Origin: an uncultured Prevotellaceae bacterium
Lineage (GTDB): Bacteria > Bacteroidota > Bacteroidia > Bacteroidales > Bacteroidaceae
Length of the DNA stretch: 63,757 nucleotides
Direction of reading: 5' to 3'
NCBI GenBank assembly: GCA_900318585.1
Contig: ONKY01000124.1
Span: 1 to 63,757, forward strand
The position numbers were made by a program, and so were the translations under genes. The notes under the pieces are model-generated. The model was not told where the DNA came from. It saw only the letters and a list, made by a program, of their open reading frames with translations, and did no database searches. This document shows, in pieces, positions 22,447 to 30,881 of the stretch. Position 1 is the stretch's first letter; each line of letters begins with the position of its first letter.

Positions 22447-25400
22447 ATGAAAATTTCAAAACTACTCGTTTTGACCGCACTCTGGCTCGTTGCCGGTAGT
22501 GTGAAGGCTGCTGTGCCTGACGGCGTATGGACAATACCCGAGCCACAGGGTCTGGAGTTCACGGACGTAACGTTCGATGATGATGCTCATTATTACATCT
22601 ACCAACCTGGTTCAAAGATGTTCTTTGCAAGCGGTAATGAATGGAGTACCCGCGCCAGCGTTGCATCTTTCGCCTACGAGGTGTGGTTTACCTCTGAACT
22701 TAGTGGAAATATGGCTCCTGAGGGATCTTATTTCTTTAATGACAACTGTACTCACCCCGATCGCAATCTCGGTTATAAGGATTTGTTCACCGATGGTGGC
22801 GGTTCTACATGGGTTGACCATAACTGGGGTGATGGTGGTCAGACAGACTACTATTGGACGGTGACGAAAGTTGGTGACAGTTATCGTATCCAGAACACTC
22901 TTTTTGTAGGAAAAGAGGGCAATGAGGGCAAGTTCTTCGGCTGGAAGGGTGACTATACTGACACTCGTCTTTACATGATCACTCCAGAGGAAGGTGTAGT
23001 TGACTGGAAGTTTGTGACCAGTGAGTCATACGAGGCTTTCAAGGAGTCCGAGGCTTATGAAGCTTACAATGCTGCTGTAACTTGCTACGGAGAAGCTCTT
23101 TCTCTGAAGGCTGCCTTGGAAAAGGCTGAGGAACTCGGTGCCGACATTTCTGATCAACTGGCAGTTTACAACAACACCGCCAGCACTGCTGACGAGCTGA
23201 AGGCTGCCAAGACTGCTATCCAGGCCATTATCGATGCTCGTGAGGCTTTGAAGAAGCAGCTTGACGAATGCAAGGCTAAGGGCTTCACTGAGACGGCTGC
23301 GTATGATGAGGTATTTGCCAATGGTAAGGCAACTGCAGCTCAACTGAAGAAGGCTCTCGACGACCTGACTGCTGCATTTATCGAGTGGGGTAAGGGCAAT
23401 GCTTCGGTCGAGAATCCTGCTGATATGACCGGTATGATCAAGAACCCGCACTTCGACAATGCTGACTGCAATACTGGATGGACCGCTGCTGCTGGTGGCG
23501 ATCCTTTTGGACGCGGTGGTACGGTTTCCGACGGTGCTGAGCGCTACCAGACCGATTTCGATTCCTATCAGACAATCAAGGGTCTTGCTCCTGGTGTCTA
23601 TGCAATTGGTGTATATGGTTATTACCGTACTGGTAACTATGGTGGCGATGCAGAGAGACACTGGCTGGCTCAGGATGCGCAGTCGAAGGCTGTTAAGCTC
23701 TACGGAAAGGTGGGCGACAAGACCTACGAGACACCCATTGCCAATGTCATGGATGGCGCACTGGCTGAGCCTGTGAATCAGGGTGAAATCACTACGACCT
23801 ATACGGATGCCGACGGTAACGAAGTGACCGTCTATGTACCCAACACCATGCTGACTGCCGATTACTATTTCCACACATTGAAATTGTATGCTAACAAGCT
23901 GCTTGTTGCTGTCGACGAGAGTGGTGAGCTTACTATTGGTGTGAAGAAGACAGGTACGATTAGTGGTGACTGGGCCATGTTCGACGACTTCTCTCTGGCA
24001 TATTATGGTACAGGTGCTGACGCTGCCCAGCTCTTCTTAGATGAGACCAAGAAGAACTATAGCGAGATGGTATTAGAGGAAGGTACAGTCTATACTGAGG
24101 ATTACCTGACTGCTTACAACGAGAGCCTGAATAAGGAGATTTCTGCTAATTCGTATGAAGAGGTAGCTGCCGCTATGGCTGAGATCGAAGCTGCTAAGGC
24201 TGCCCTTGAGAAGAACATCGACCTCTGGAAGCAGTGGCAGGCCAAGGTCGCAGAGGCTGAGAAAGATTATGTGGCCAACACAGACTATGAGAATCTGGTG
24301 GCTATCGGCGACCTCGCTGACTACGTTACATTTGATGCAAAAGATGTCATCTCGGTAGAGCACGCCCTGACCAACGAGGAGCTGGAGGCTGAGATTGCCA
24401 AGATCGACGAGATGATGCAGGCTGTCAAGGACGAGTTCCTGAGCGGTGAAGTCGCAGATGGTACCGACATGACCAGATTTATCAAGAATCCTGGCTTCGA
24501 TGAAGACAAGGATATTGACAGTGGTAAGGCTGAAGGTTGGACTATCGACGCAGGTACTGGTGGTAATATCACACGCGGACCTCTTGGACAGGGTAACAAG
24601 GACTTGATGGAAAGCGCTCTGGGCTATATGAACTGGTGCTTCGAGGCTTGGCATCGCTACAACTGGGATGTCTGGCAGGAGGTTGAGGATCTGCCTAAGG
24701 GTATGTATGAGCTGAATGTACAGGGTTATGTACGCTGTGAGGTTGGTGGTTATACCAAGGGTAATGATATCAATCCTGACTATCCTTCTCCCATCAATCT
24801 CTATATGAACAGCGCTAAGGCTCAGTTCCCCAGCGTTTATTCTGAGTCGCCTGCCGACTATGGCCACGAGATGGTAAAGGTAGAGGACTGGTATGAGGAG
24901 ACTGTTAACGACAAGCCTTATCCCAACTCAATGGGTGGCGCTGCACAGTGCTTCGGCTGGGGCATGTACAAGATGTCTACCTACGGTCTGATTGCCAAGA
25001 AGGGTGACAAGTTCCGCATTGGTGTGAAGATGGAGGGCAATCAGGACTGGTGGTGTATCTGGGATAGCTTCAAGCTGACCTATAGAAAGCCCACTGTTGA
25101 GATTGTGAAGCCTATCTTGGAGAATGAGCTGGCCAAGCTCGATCCGAACCAGGGTATGGGTAGCGAAGTTGTTGAAAACCTCACGAAGGTGAGAGAAGAT
25201 GCACTTGCTGCTATTGAGAGCGGTGATGCTGAGCTGATGTTTGACGCCCTGGTGGCTGTTTACGACATTTCCGACGCCATCAGTGCTTCTATTAAGCGTT
25301 TCAACGAGTTGACCGCTGCCAACGAGAAGCTGGCTGAGGCTTATCTGATGGCTGAAGTTTGTGCCATGTCCACCATCCAGGAGGCTAAGACGCTGAACGA

Positions 25401-26298
25401 GACTATCTCTGACGGTATTGAGAACCACACCTACGCTACCGACGAGGTGGATGGACTGCTGAACGAGATTGCCAAGATGATCAACCGTCTGGGTATTCCC
25501 GCAGATGCTGATACTGCCAGCGACGAGAATCCTGTGGAGTTCACCACCGTCATTATCAATCCGAACTATGTGGATGGTGACGATCATGGATGGACTGGCG
25601 GCGCTGCCATCAATGCCACCGCTGTTGATGCTGAGCTGTTCAACAAGAACTTCAATTACTACCAGGTGCTGCAGGGTCTGCCCGCAGGTACCTATCAGGT
25701 CACTCTGACTGGTTTCTATCGTGCCGGTACTGCTGACAAAGACTACACTACTTGGGTTGAGGCTCCTGAGGAGAACAACAATGCCCTGCTCTATGCAGTT
25801 GGTGAGGCTGCTGACACTTGCGCTACTCCGTTGATGCGTCTGGCTTCTCAGGCTCAGGTATTCGAGAGCCTGCCCGACGGCTATGCTTGGGCATCCGAGG
25901 TGAACACTCTGGCTGTTCCCAACTCTATGTCAGCCGGTGGCGACGCGTTCCTGACTGAGAACCCGGCTACTGGCAAGAACTACTATGCCGGCAACTGCGT
26001 GACTGTGAAGGTTGGCGAGGAAGGCAAACTGACCATCGGTCTGAAGAAGGATGTCCACATTGATACTGACTGGACCCTCTGGACCAACTGGCAGCTCTTC
26101 TACTTTGGTAAGAACAGTGCCCTCCAGCCTGACATCTACGTCAATGCTATCAAGGAGATTGGCAGCGGCGACGCAGTCAAGGTAGAGTTCTTCAACCTGA
26201 ACGGCGCACGTCTGAACAACGCCAAGAAGGGCATCGTCATCATGAAGCAGACGATGAGCGACGGCAGCGTGAAGATCAAGAAGACCGTGATGAAGTAA
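22447..26298 (+). CDS. Large modular secreted protein with three carbohydrate-binding-like modules
   Basis: The 1283-residue product has a signal peptide (about 1-21, ending VKA) and repeats one plan three times: a helical FIVAR-like segment, then a beta-sandwich module starting like IKNPHFD and ending like FDDFSLAYY. Modules lie at about 329-515, 674-880 and 1031-1220; helical spacers at about 195-315, 520-660 and 885-1020. The modules resemble galactose-binding-like domains. A similar one ends the next gene's product. The C-terminal 45 residues (VEFFNLNGARLNNAKKGIVI) look like a T9SS type A sorting tail, so export to the surface is likely. No catalytic domain is seen. Codon use is unusually uniform, with GCT, GGT and GAC common, suggesting high expression. 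Confidence 0.75.
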   Translation: MKISKLLVLTALWLVAGSVKAAVPDGVWTIPEPQGLEFTDVTFDDDAHYYIYQPGSKMFFASGNEWSTRASVASFAYEVWFTSELSGNMAPEGSYFFNDNCTHPDRNLGYKDLFTDGGGSTWVDHNWGDGGQTDYYWTVTKVGDSYRIQNTLFVGKEGNEGKFFGWKGDYTDTRLYMITPEEGVVDWKFVTSESYEAFKESEAYEAYNAAVTCYGEALSLKAALEKAEELGADISDQLAVYNNTASTADELKAAKTAIQAIIDAREALKKQLDECKAKGFTETAAYDEVFANGKATAAQLKKALDDLTAAFIEWGKGNASVENPADMTGMIKNPHFDNADCNTGWTAAAGGDPFGRGGTVSDGAERYQTDFDSYQTIKGLAPGVYAIGVYGYYRTGNYGGDAERHWLAQDAQSKAVKLYGKVGDKTYETPIANVMDGALAEPVNQGEITTTYTDADGNEVTVYVPNTMLTADYYFHTLKLYANKLLVAVDESGELTIGVKKTGTISGDWAMFDDFSLAYYGTGADAAQLFLDETKKNYSEMVLEEGTVYTEDYLTAYNESLNKEISANSYEEVAAAMAEIEAAKAALEKNIDLWKQWQAKVAEAEKDYVANTDYENLVAIGDLADYVTFDAKDVISVEHALTNEELEAEIAKIDEMMQAVKDEFLSGEVADGTDMTRFIKNPGFDEDKDIDSGKAEGWTIDAGTGGNITRGPLGQGNKDLMESALGYMNWCFEAWHRYNWDVWQEVEDLPKGMYELNVQGYVRCEVGGYTKGNDINPDYPSPINLYMNSAKAQFPSVYSESPADYGHEMVKVEDWYEETVNDKPYPNSMGGAAQCFGWGMYKMSTYGLIAKKGDKFRIGVKMEGNQDWWCIWDSFKLTYRKPTVEIVKPILENELAKLDPNQGMGSEVVENLTKVREDALAAIESGDAELMFDALVAVYDISDAISASIKRFNELTAANEKLAEAYLMAEVCAMSTIQEAKTLNETISDGIENHTYATDEVDGLLNEIAKMINRLGIPADADTASDENPVEFTTVIINPNYVDGDDHGWTGGAAINATAVDAELFNKNFNYYQVLQGLPAGTYQVTLTGFYRAGTADKDYTTWVEAPEENNNALLYAVGEAADTCATPLMRLASQAQVFESLPDGYAWASEVNTLAVPNSMSAGGDAFLTENPATGKNYYAGNCVTVKVGEEGKLTIGLKKDVHIDTDWTLWTNWQLFYFGKNSALQPDIYVNAIKEIGSGDAVKVEFFNLNGARLNNAKKGIVIMKQTMSDGSVKIKKTVMK

Positions 26299-26348
26299 AC
26301 GAAAAAGGATTAGAATGTCAGGCATTTTAATCTGACCCACTAACAAAA

Positions 26349-26386
26349 GGAGCTGGAGGCGGTGCGAAAGACCGCTCTCCAGTTCC
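26349..26386 (+). terminator. Strong hairpin between the two large secreted-protein genes
   Basis: GGAGCTGGAGGCGGT pairs with ACCGCTCTCCAGTTCC (one bulge and one G-U pair) around GCGAAAG. The following bases are only moderately T-rich, so it may be an mRNA-stabilising hairpin or a partial terminator before the gene at 26418. Confidence 0.6.
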
Positions 26387-26417
26387 TTCCTATTTATATA
26401 ATCGGAATACGAACGAT

Positions 26418-29400
26418 ATGCATTTGAGAACATTCATAACCGCCTTTTCCTTTTTTCTTGCGTGCGCAGGCGCGCAAGCTCAGGTTGTTATGAACATCGA
26501 CGTTACGCGCCGCGGCCCGGCTGTCAGCCCCTATCAGTACGGCCTGTTCTTCGAGGAGATTAACCACGCCGGTGAGGGCGGACTCTACGCTGAGCTGGTG
26601 AGGAACCGCTCGTTCGAGGAGGGAACCGTCGGATGGACTGGTGTAGGCATCGCGATGCCTAAGGTGGTATCAACCGACCTGATGAACAGCGCACAGCGCA
26701 ATGCACTTGACCTGCGCACCACAAAGACCTCGGCAGAGATCATGCGCGGCATCAGGAATGAGGGATTCTGGGGAATGAAGTTCGTTAAAGATTCCGTCTA
26801 TCAGCTTTCGCTCTGGGCAAAGGGCGATAATGACAACTACACAGGGAATGTGTTCGGCGTGCTGGTCAAGAGCAACGGCAAGACCGCCATCAGCGACACC
26901 ATCGCACTGGAGGGTACTGTCTACACCGACCGGTGGAACAAACTGACTGCCACTATCAAGGCTACTGAGACCGACCTCAGCGGACAGCTACTATTGCTTA
27001 CGAGCAATGATGGCCATCTGTATCTTGATATGGTATCGCTGTTCCCCAAGACGTGGAACATGCGCCCCAACGGTCTGCGACCTGACTTGGCGCAGCTGCT
27101 GAAGGACACCAAGCCCTCGTTCCTCCGCTTCCCTGGTGGATGCTACGTGGAAGGGCAGAACGCATGGGAAGAGACCTTCCAATGGAAGAAGACCATAGGC
27201 CCCATAGAGCAGCGGCCTGGTCATCCCAACAACAACTGGGGCTACTGGTCGAGCGACGGCCTCGGCTTCGACGAGTACCTGCAGCTATGCGAGGACCTCG
27301 GCGCCGCCCCGATGTATGTGGTGAACGTGGGCCTGGGACACGGCTGGTACATCCCCTTGGAGGAAATCGACACGCTGGTGCAGAACACCCTTGACGCCAT
27401 TGAGTATGCCAACGGCGACGGCACCACGAAGTACGGAGCCATGCGCATCAAGAACGGACACGTGGCACCCTACAACCTGAAGTTCATTGAGATAGGCAAT
27501 GAGAACTACAACTTCTCCATGAACAACAACAGCGACCAGAGCTACCAGTATCCGGAGCGTTACTTTAAGTTCTACAAGGCCATCAAGGAGAAGTACCCCG
27601 AGATTGTGACCATCGGCAACGTAGAGGCATGGGGCACGGACAACCCCACTTGGAGGAACGACTACCCCGTGGAACTGGTGGACGAGCACTACTACCGCTC
27701 GCACTCCTGGATGCGCGACAACTACAGGAAATACGACAACTATCCCCGCAACATCGGGGTCTACAACGGCGAGTATGCCGCCAACTACGGCGGCACCTTC
27801 GGGCACTACGGCAATATGAACTCCGCATTGGGCGAGGCCGTCTATATGCTTGGCATGGAGCGCAACTCGGATGTCTGCCGCATGGCTTCCTTTGCACCCA
27901 TTTTTATGCATGAGCAGGATCCGAAGTGGAATTATGACATGATCCACTTCAACTCCGGCAGCGTGTTCGTGACGCCGAGCTACTATGTGCAGCAGCTCAT
28001 GGCTAACAACCTCGGCACGACAAACCTGCTGTGGACGGAGACGGGTAACAGTACCGTCGGCAACATGAATCGTCAGGTAGGACTGGCCACATGGGACACG
28101 CAGGCCACCTTCGGCGAATGGTCGTTGACGGTCGGTTCTCCCGCCGGCGAAAATCTCCTTACCGACGACATCGGTGTGCAGAAGAAGGGTAGCTGGACCA
28201 TCAAAAGCGACCACACCATGCAGCAGACCGCTAACGGACAGCCCTGTCAGCTGATTTTTGACAAGCAGTTCAGCGGCAGTAATTATATATATAAGGTACG
28301 CGCGAGAAAAGACAGCGGTGCCGAGGGCTTCCTCATCCTTTTCGACTACCAGGATAAGGACAACTATTCGTGGTGGAACATCGGCGGTTGGGGTAATAGC
28401 AGGCACGGCGTGGAAGTGTGCCAGAACGGTGCGAAGACCACCGTTGCCCAGACCAGCGGTGCCGTCAACATCGGACAGTGGTACGACATAGAGATCCGTG
28501 TGGCAGGCGATACCGTCACTTGCCTGATGGACGGACGGCAGATCCACCAGTATGTGAAGGCTGCCAACCGTGCCCTCTACCAGAGCGTGCAGTTGGACGA
28601 GAAGCGTATGCAGCTGATTGTCAAGGTGGTGAACCCCTATGGGAAGGCCAACCAGATAGTGCTCAACACGAAGAACATGGTGCTGGGCGACGGCTCCGTA
28701 CAGCGCCTCAGCTCCGAGACCGGCACCGACGAGAACTCCATGGACTATCCTGACCACGTGAAGCCCTCCGAGCCGGAGCCGTTGGTGGGCGTGGTGAAGG
28801 TAGCGGAAGGCGAGCGTGAGTCGGCCGTCGAGTTAGACGTGCCCGCCTATTCGCTGAACATCTTCCGCTTCGACGTTTTGGTGATGTCGAACAACGTGGA
28901 GCCGCAGCACACCAGCGCCGACTACGAGGAATACGTGAAGGAGGACGAGGGAATGGCTGCCTACCTCTACTGCCACATGCACGAGACACAGGAGATTACC
29001 TGCTATGCGCTGAGAGCTGCCGACGGCAACACGTGGAACGACCTGTTCGACAGCAAGGAGGTGTTCGATACGAAGGCCAATACCGTTACCGGCGGTATGC
29101 GCGACGCCTACATTTGCCGTATGCGGAGCGGCAACGGTTTTATTCTTGCTGGCACGGACATGACCTCGCGATTGGGATGGAATAGTAACCACATCATGGA
29201 CCTGATGGTATCGCCCGACCTCGTCCACTGGACTAAGAACGTCAAGATAGACCTGGAGACGGAGGAGAACCTGAAGGCGCTGAGCAAGGTCTATCCCGAC
29301 ATGACTCCCGACAAGATGACGGCAGCCTGGGCGCCGCAGGTCATCTACGACAAGGAGACAGGGAAGTATGTGCTCTACTACAGCGTGGGATTCCCCGACT

Positions 29401-30764
29401 ACCACCGCACATTCTACCAGCTGATAGACGAGGACCTGAACATCCTGACGGAGCCCCGCCTGTACTTTGACCCTGGTTACGACATCATCGACAACGATAT
29501 CGTCTGGAACGCCGTCGACCAGCAGTACACCATGCTGTTCAAGTGTGAGTCGTCCAACGGCTTCGACCGCGCCACCGCCAGGCATCTGGTGCCTCAGGAA
29601 GACGGAAATGCTGGATTGTCCGGAACCACCGTGTGGACGGTCACTCCCGGCTTCCACATCGACGAGAACAACCAGGCCATCGAGGGCATGAGCCAGTGGC
29701 GAGCCATCGGCGAGCTGAGATGGCGGGTGGCCTATATCAACTATAGCAACGGTTATGTCTACCGGATGCGCTATATGGACGAGCACGGCCTGAACGTGGA
29801 TCCTGCTGGACACACCATCAGCGGCAAGCTGAAAGCCCAGCATGGCTGTGTACTGAAGATTACGCAGCAGGAGTATGACTACCTGCTGACCTGGGAACAG
29901 GTCCTCACGCTGCTGCCCGATGTGAAGGCCTACCACGCCGTCAACCCCACCGACCTGCACCGCGAAGCCATTGAGAAGGCGGAGGCCGCCCTAGGCACGG
30001 CGCTTCCAACCCTTGACGAGAACATGAAGGCGATGGAGGACGCCCTGAAGCTGCTCAAGCAGTGTGATACGGATCTGCGTCAGCTGATTATCAACCAGGT
30101 GGTGGAGAAGGGTGAGGGTGACCTGACGTCGCTGATTGAGAATGCCGACTTCAGCAAGGGCAGCCAGGGGTGGACTCGCGAGCCGGAGTTCACGCAGGCT
30201 AACGGAGAGGTGGCAGAGTTCTGGAACACCAACTTCTATATGGCTCAGAAACTGGAAGACCTGCCCAACGGCCAGTACGAGCTGTCCGTGCAGAGCTTCT
30301 ATCGCGACGGTAGCCGGAGCGGTGCCAAAGATGCCCACGACAAGGGTACGGAGCAGCTGAGGGCTATTCTGTTCTCCAACGGTCAGGAAACCCCCGTGAT
30401 GAGCCTCTTCGACAACAGTGTGCCCAACAAATTCATCAACACATACGGATACCCCAATGATGTAGCCGTAGCCAATACGGCTTTCAATAACTATGATTTA
30501 TATACCAATACCGTGCAGTTGGAGATTTCCGATGGAACACTGCTGTTCGGCATCAGGAATTATTCCCATGTCAGCGATGACTGGTGCTGCTTCGACAACT
30601 GGAAGCTGAAGTATGTCGGGCCGCCCAGCGGCATTCGAGAGACGGGATCAACCAACCTCAATGGTAAGGCTCCCCTACGCTACGATTTGCAGGGAAAACA
30701 GGTCCGCAAGACCCAGAAAGGAATCTACATTGAGGACGGGAGGAAGGTTTTGAAAGAAAATTGA
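26418..30764 (+). CDS. GH51-GH43 fusion, secreted arabinofuranosidase-type enzyme
   Basis: The 1448-residue product has a signal peptide (1-22) and a GH51-type alpha-L-arabinofuranosidase part: barrel about 220-540 with probable acid/base Glu362 (EIGNEN) and nucleophile Glu452 (YNGEYAAN). A concanavalin-like domain (about 575-725) seems inserted in the GH51 C-terminal beta-sandwich, which resumes at KRMQLIVKVVNPYGKANQIVL. A GH43-like five-bladed propeller follows (about 845-1150; MRDAYI and IEGMSQW are candidate catalytic segments). Its WAPQVIYD has Gln where many GH43 members have Asp or Glu. Then come a helical segment (about 1155-1220), a module like those in the preceding protein (about 1239-1410) and a T9SS-type tail (YDLQGKQVRKTQKGIYI). 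Likely substrates are arabinan or arabinoxylan side chains. Confidence 0.85.
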   Translation: MHLRTFITAFSFFLACAGAQAQVVMNIDVTRRGPAVSPYQYGLFFEEINHAGEGGLYAELVRNRSFEEGTVGWTGVGIAMPKVVSTDLMNSAQRNALDLRTTKTSAEIMRGIRNEGFWGMKFVKDSVYQLSLWAKGDNDNYTGNVFGVLVKSNGKTAISDTIALEGTVYTDRWNKLTATIKATETDLSGQLLLLTSNDGHLYLDMVSLFPKTWNMRPNGLRPDLAQLLKDTKPSFLRFPGGCYVEGQNAWEETFQWKKTIGPIEQRPGHPNNNWGYWSSDGLGFDEYLQLCEDLGAAPMYVVNVGLGHGWYIPLEEIDTLVQNTLDAIEYANGDGTTKYGAMRIKNGHVAPYNLKFIEIGNENYNFSMNNNSDQSYQYPERYFKFYKAIKEKYPEIVTIGNVEAWGTDNPTWRNDYPVELVDEHYYRSHSWMRDNYRKYDNYPRNIGVYNGEYAANYGGTFGHYGNMNSALGEAVYMLGMERNSDVCRMASFAPIFMHEQDPKWNYDMIHFNSGSVFVTPSYYVQQLMANNLGTTNLLWTETGNSTVGNMNRQVGLATWDTQATFGEWSLTVGSPAGENLLTDDIGVQKKGSWTIKSDHTMQQTANGQPCQLIFDKQFSGSNYIYKVRARKDSGAEGFLILFDYQDKDNYSWWNIGGWGNSRHGVEVCQNGAKTTVAQTSGAVNIGQWYDIEIRVAGDTVTCLMDGRQIHQYVKAANRALYQSVQLDEKRMQLIVKVVNPYGKANQIVLNTKNMVLGDGSVQRLSSETGTDENSMDYPDHVKPSEPEPLVGVVKVAEGERESAVELDVPAYSLNIFRFDVLVMSNNVEPQHTSADYEEYVKEDEGMAAYLYCHMHETQEITCYALRAADGNTWNDLFDSKEVFDTKANTVTGGMRDAYICRMRSGNGFILAGTDMTSRLGWNSNHIMDLMVSPDLVHWTKNVKIDLETEENLKALSKVYPDMTPDKMTAAWAPQVIYDKETGKYVLYYSVGFPDYHRTFYQLIDEDLNILTEPRLYFDPGYDIIDNDIVWNAVDQQYTMLFKCESSNGFDRATARHLVPQEDGNAGLSGTTVWTVTPGFHIDENNQAIEGMSQWRAIGELRWRVAYINYSNGYVYRMRYMDEHGLNVDPAGHTISGKLKAQHGCVLKITQQEYDYLLTWEQVLTLLPDVKAYHAVNPTDLHREAIEKAEAALGTALPTLDENMKAMEDALKLLKQCDTDLRQLIINQVVEKGEGDLTSLIENADFSKGSQGWTREPEFTQANGEVAEFWNTNFYMAQKLEDLPNGQYELSVQSFYRDGSRSGAKDAHDKGTEQLRAILFSNGQETPVMSLFDNSVPNKFINTYGYPNDVAVANTAFNNYDLYTNTVQLEISDGTLLFGIRNYSHVSDDWCCFDNWKLKYVGPPSGIRETGSTNLNGKAPLRYDLQGKQVRKTQKGIYIEDGRKVLKEN

Positions 30765-30808
30765 AACTGTATGACACTTGAGGTAAATAATAATCCGCAA
30801 AAAGGTGT

Positions 30809-30816
30809 TACCTTTG
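30809..30816 (+). promoter_or_regulatory. Promoter -7 element of the SusCD/fasciclin operon
   Basis: TACCTTTG, followed by an AT-rich leader of about 60 bases to ATG 30882. It is the only clear promoter found before the seven-gene operon ending at 47825. Confidence 0.65.
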
Positions 30817-30881
30817 CAGCCCAAAAGAATTAGAAAATATAAAATAATAATAAATAATATAATCAAAAAACCTAAAAGAGT

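Noticed and set aside
27285..28757. A 490-codon open frame on the minus strand inside the GH51-GH43 gene, and a similar one at 28833-29960
   Set aside because: Both are antisense to a well-supported enzyme. Their translations are rich in V, H, L and A without domains, as expected from reverse reading of GC-rich codons.
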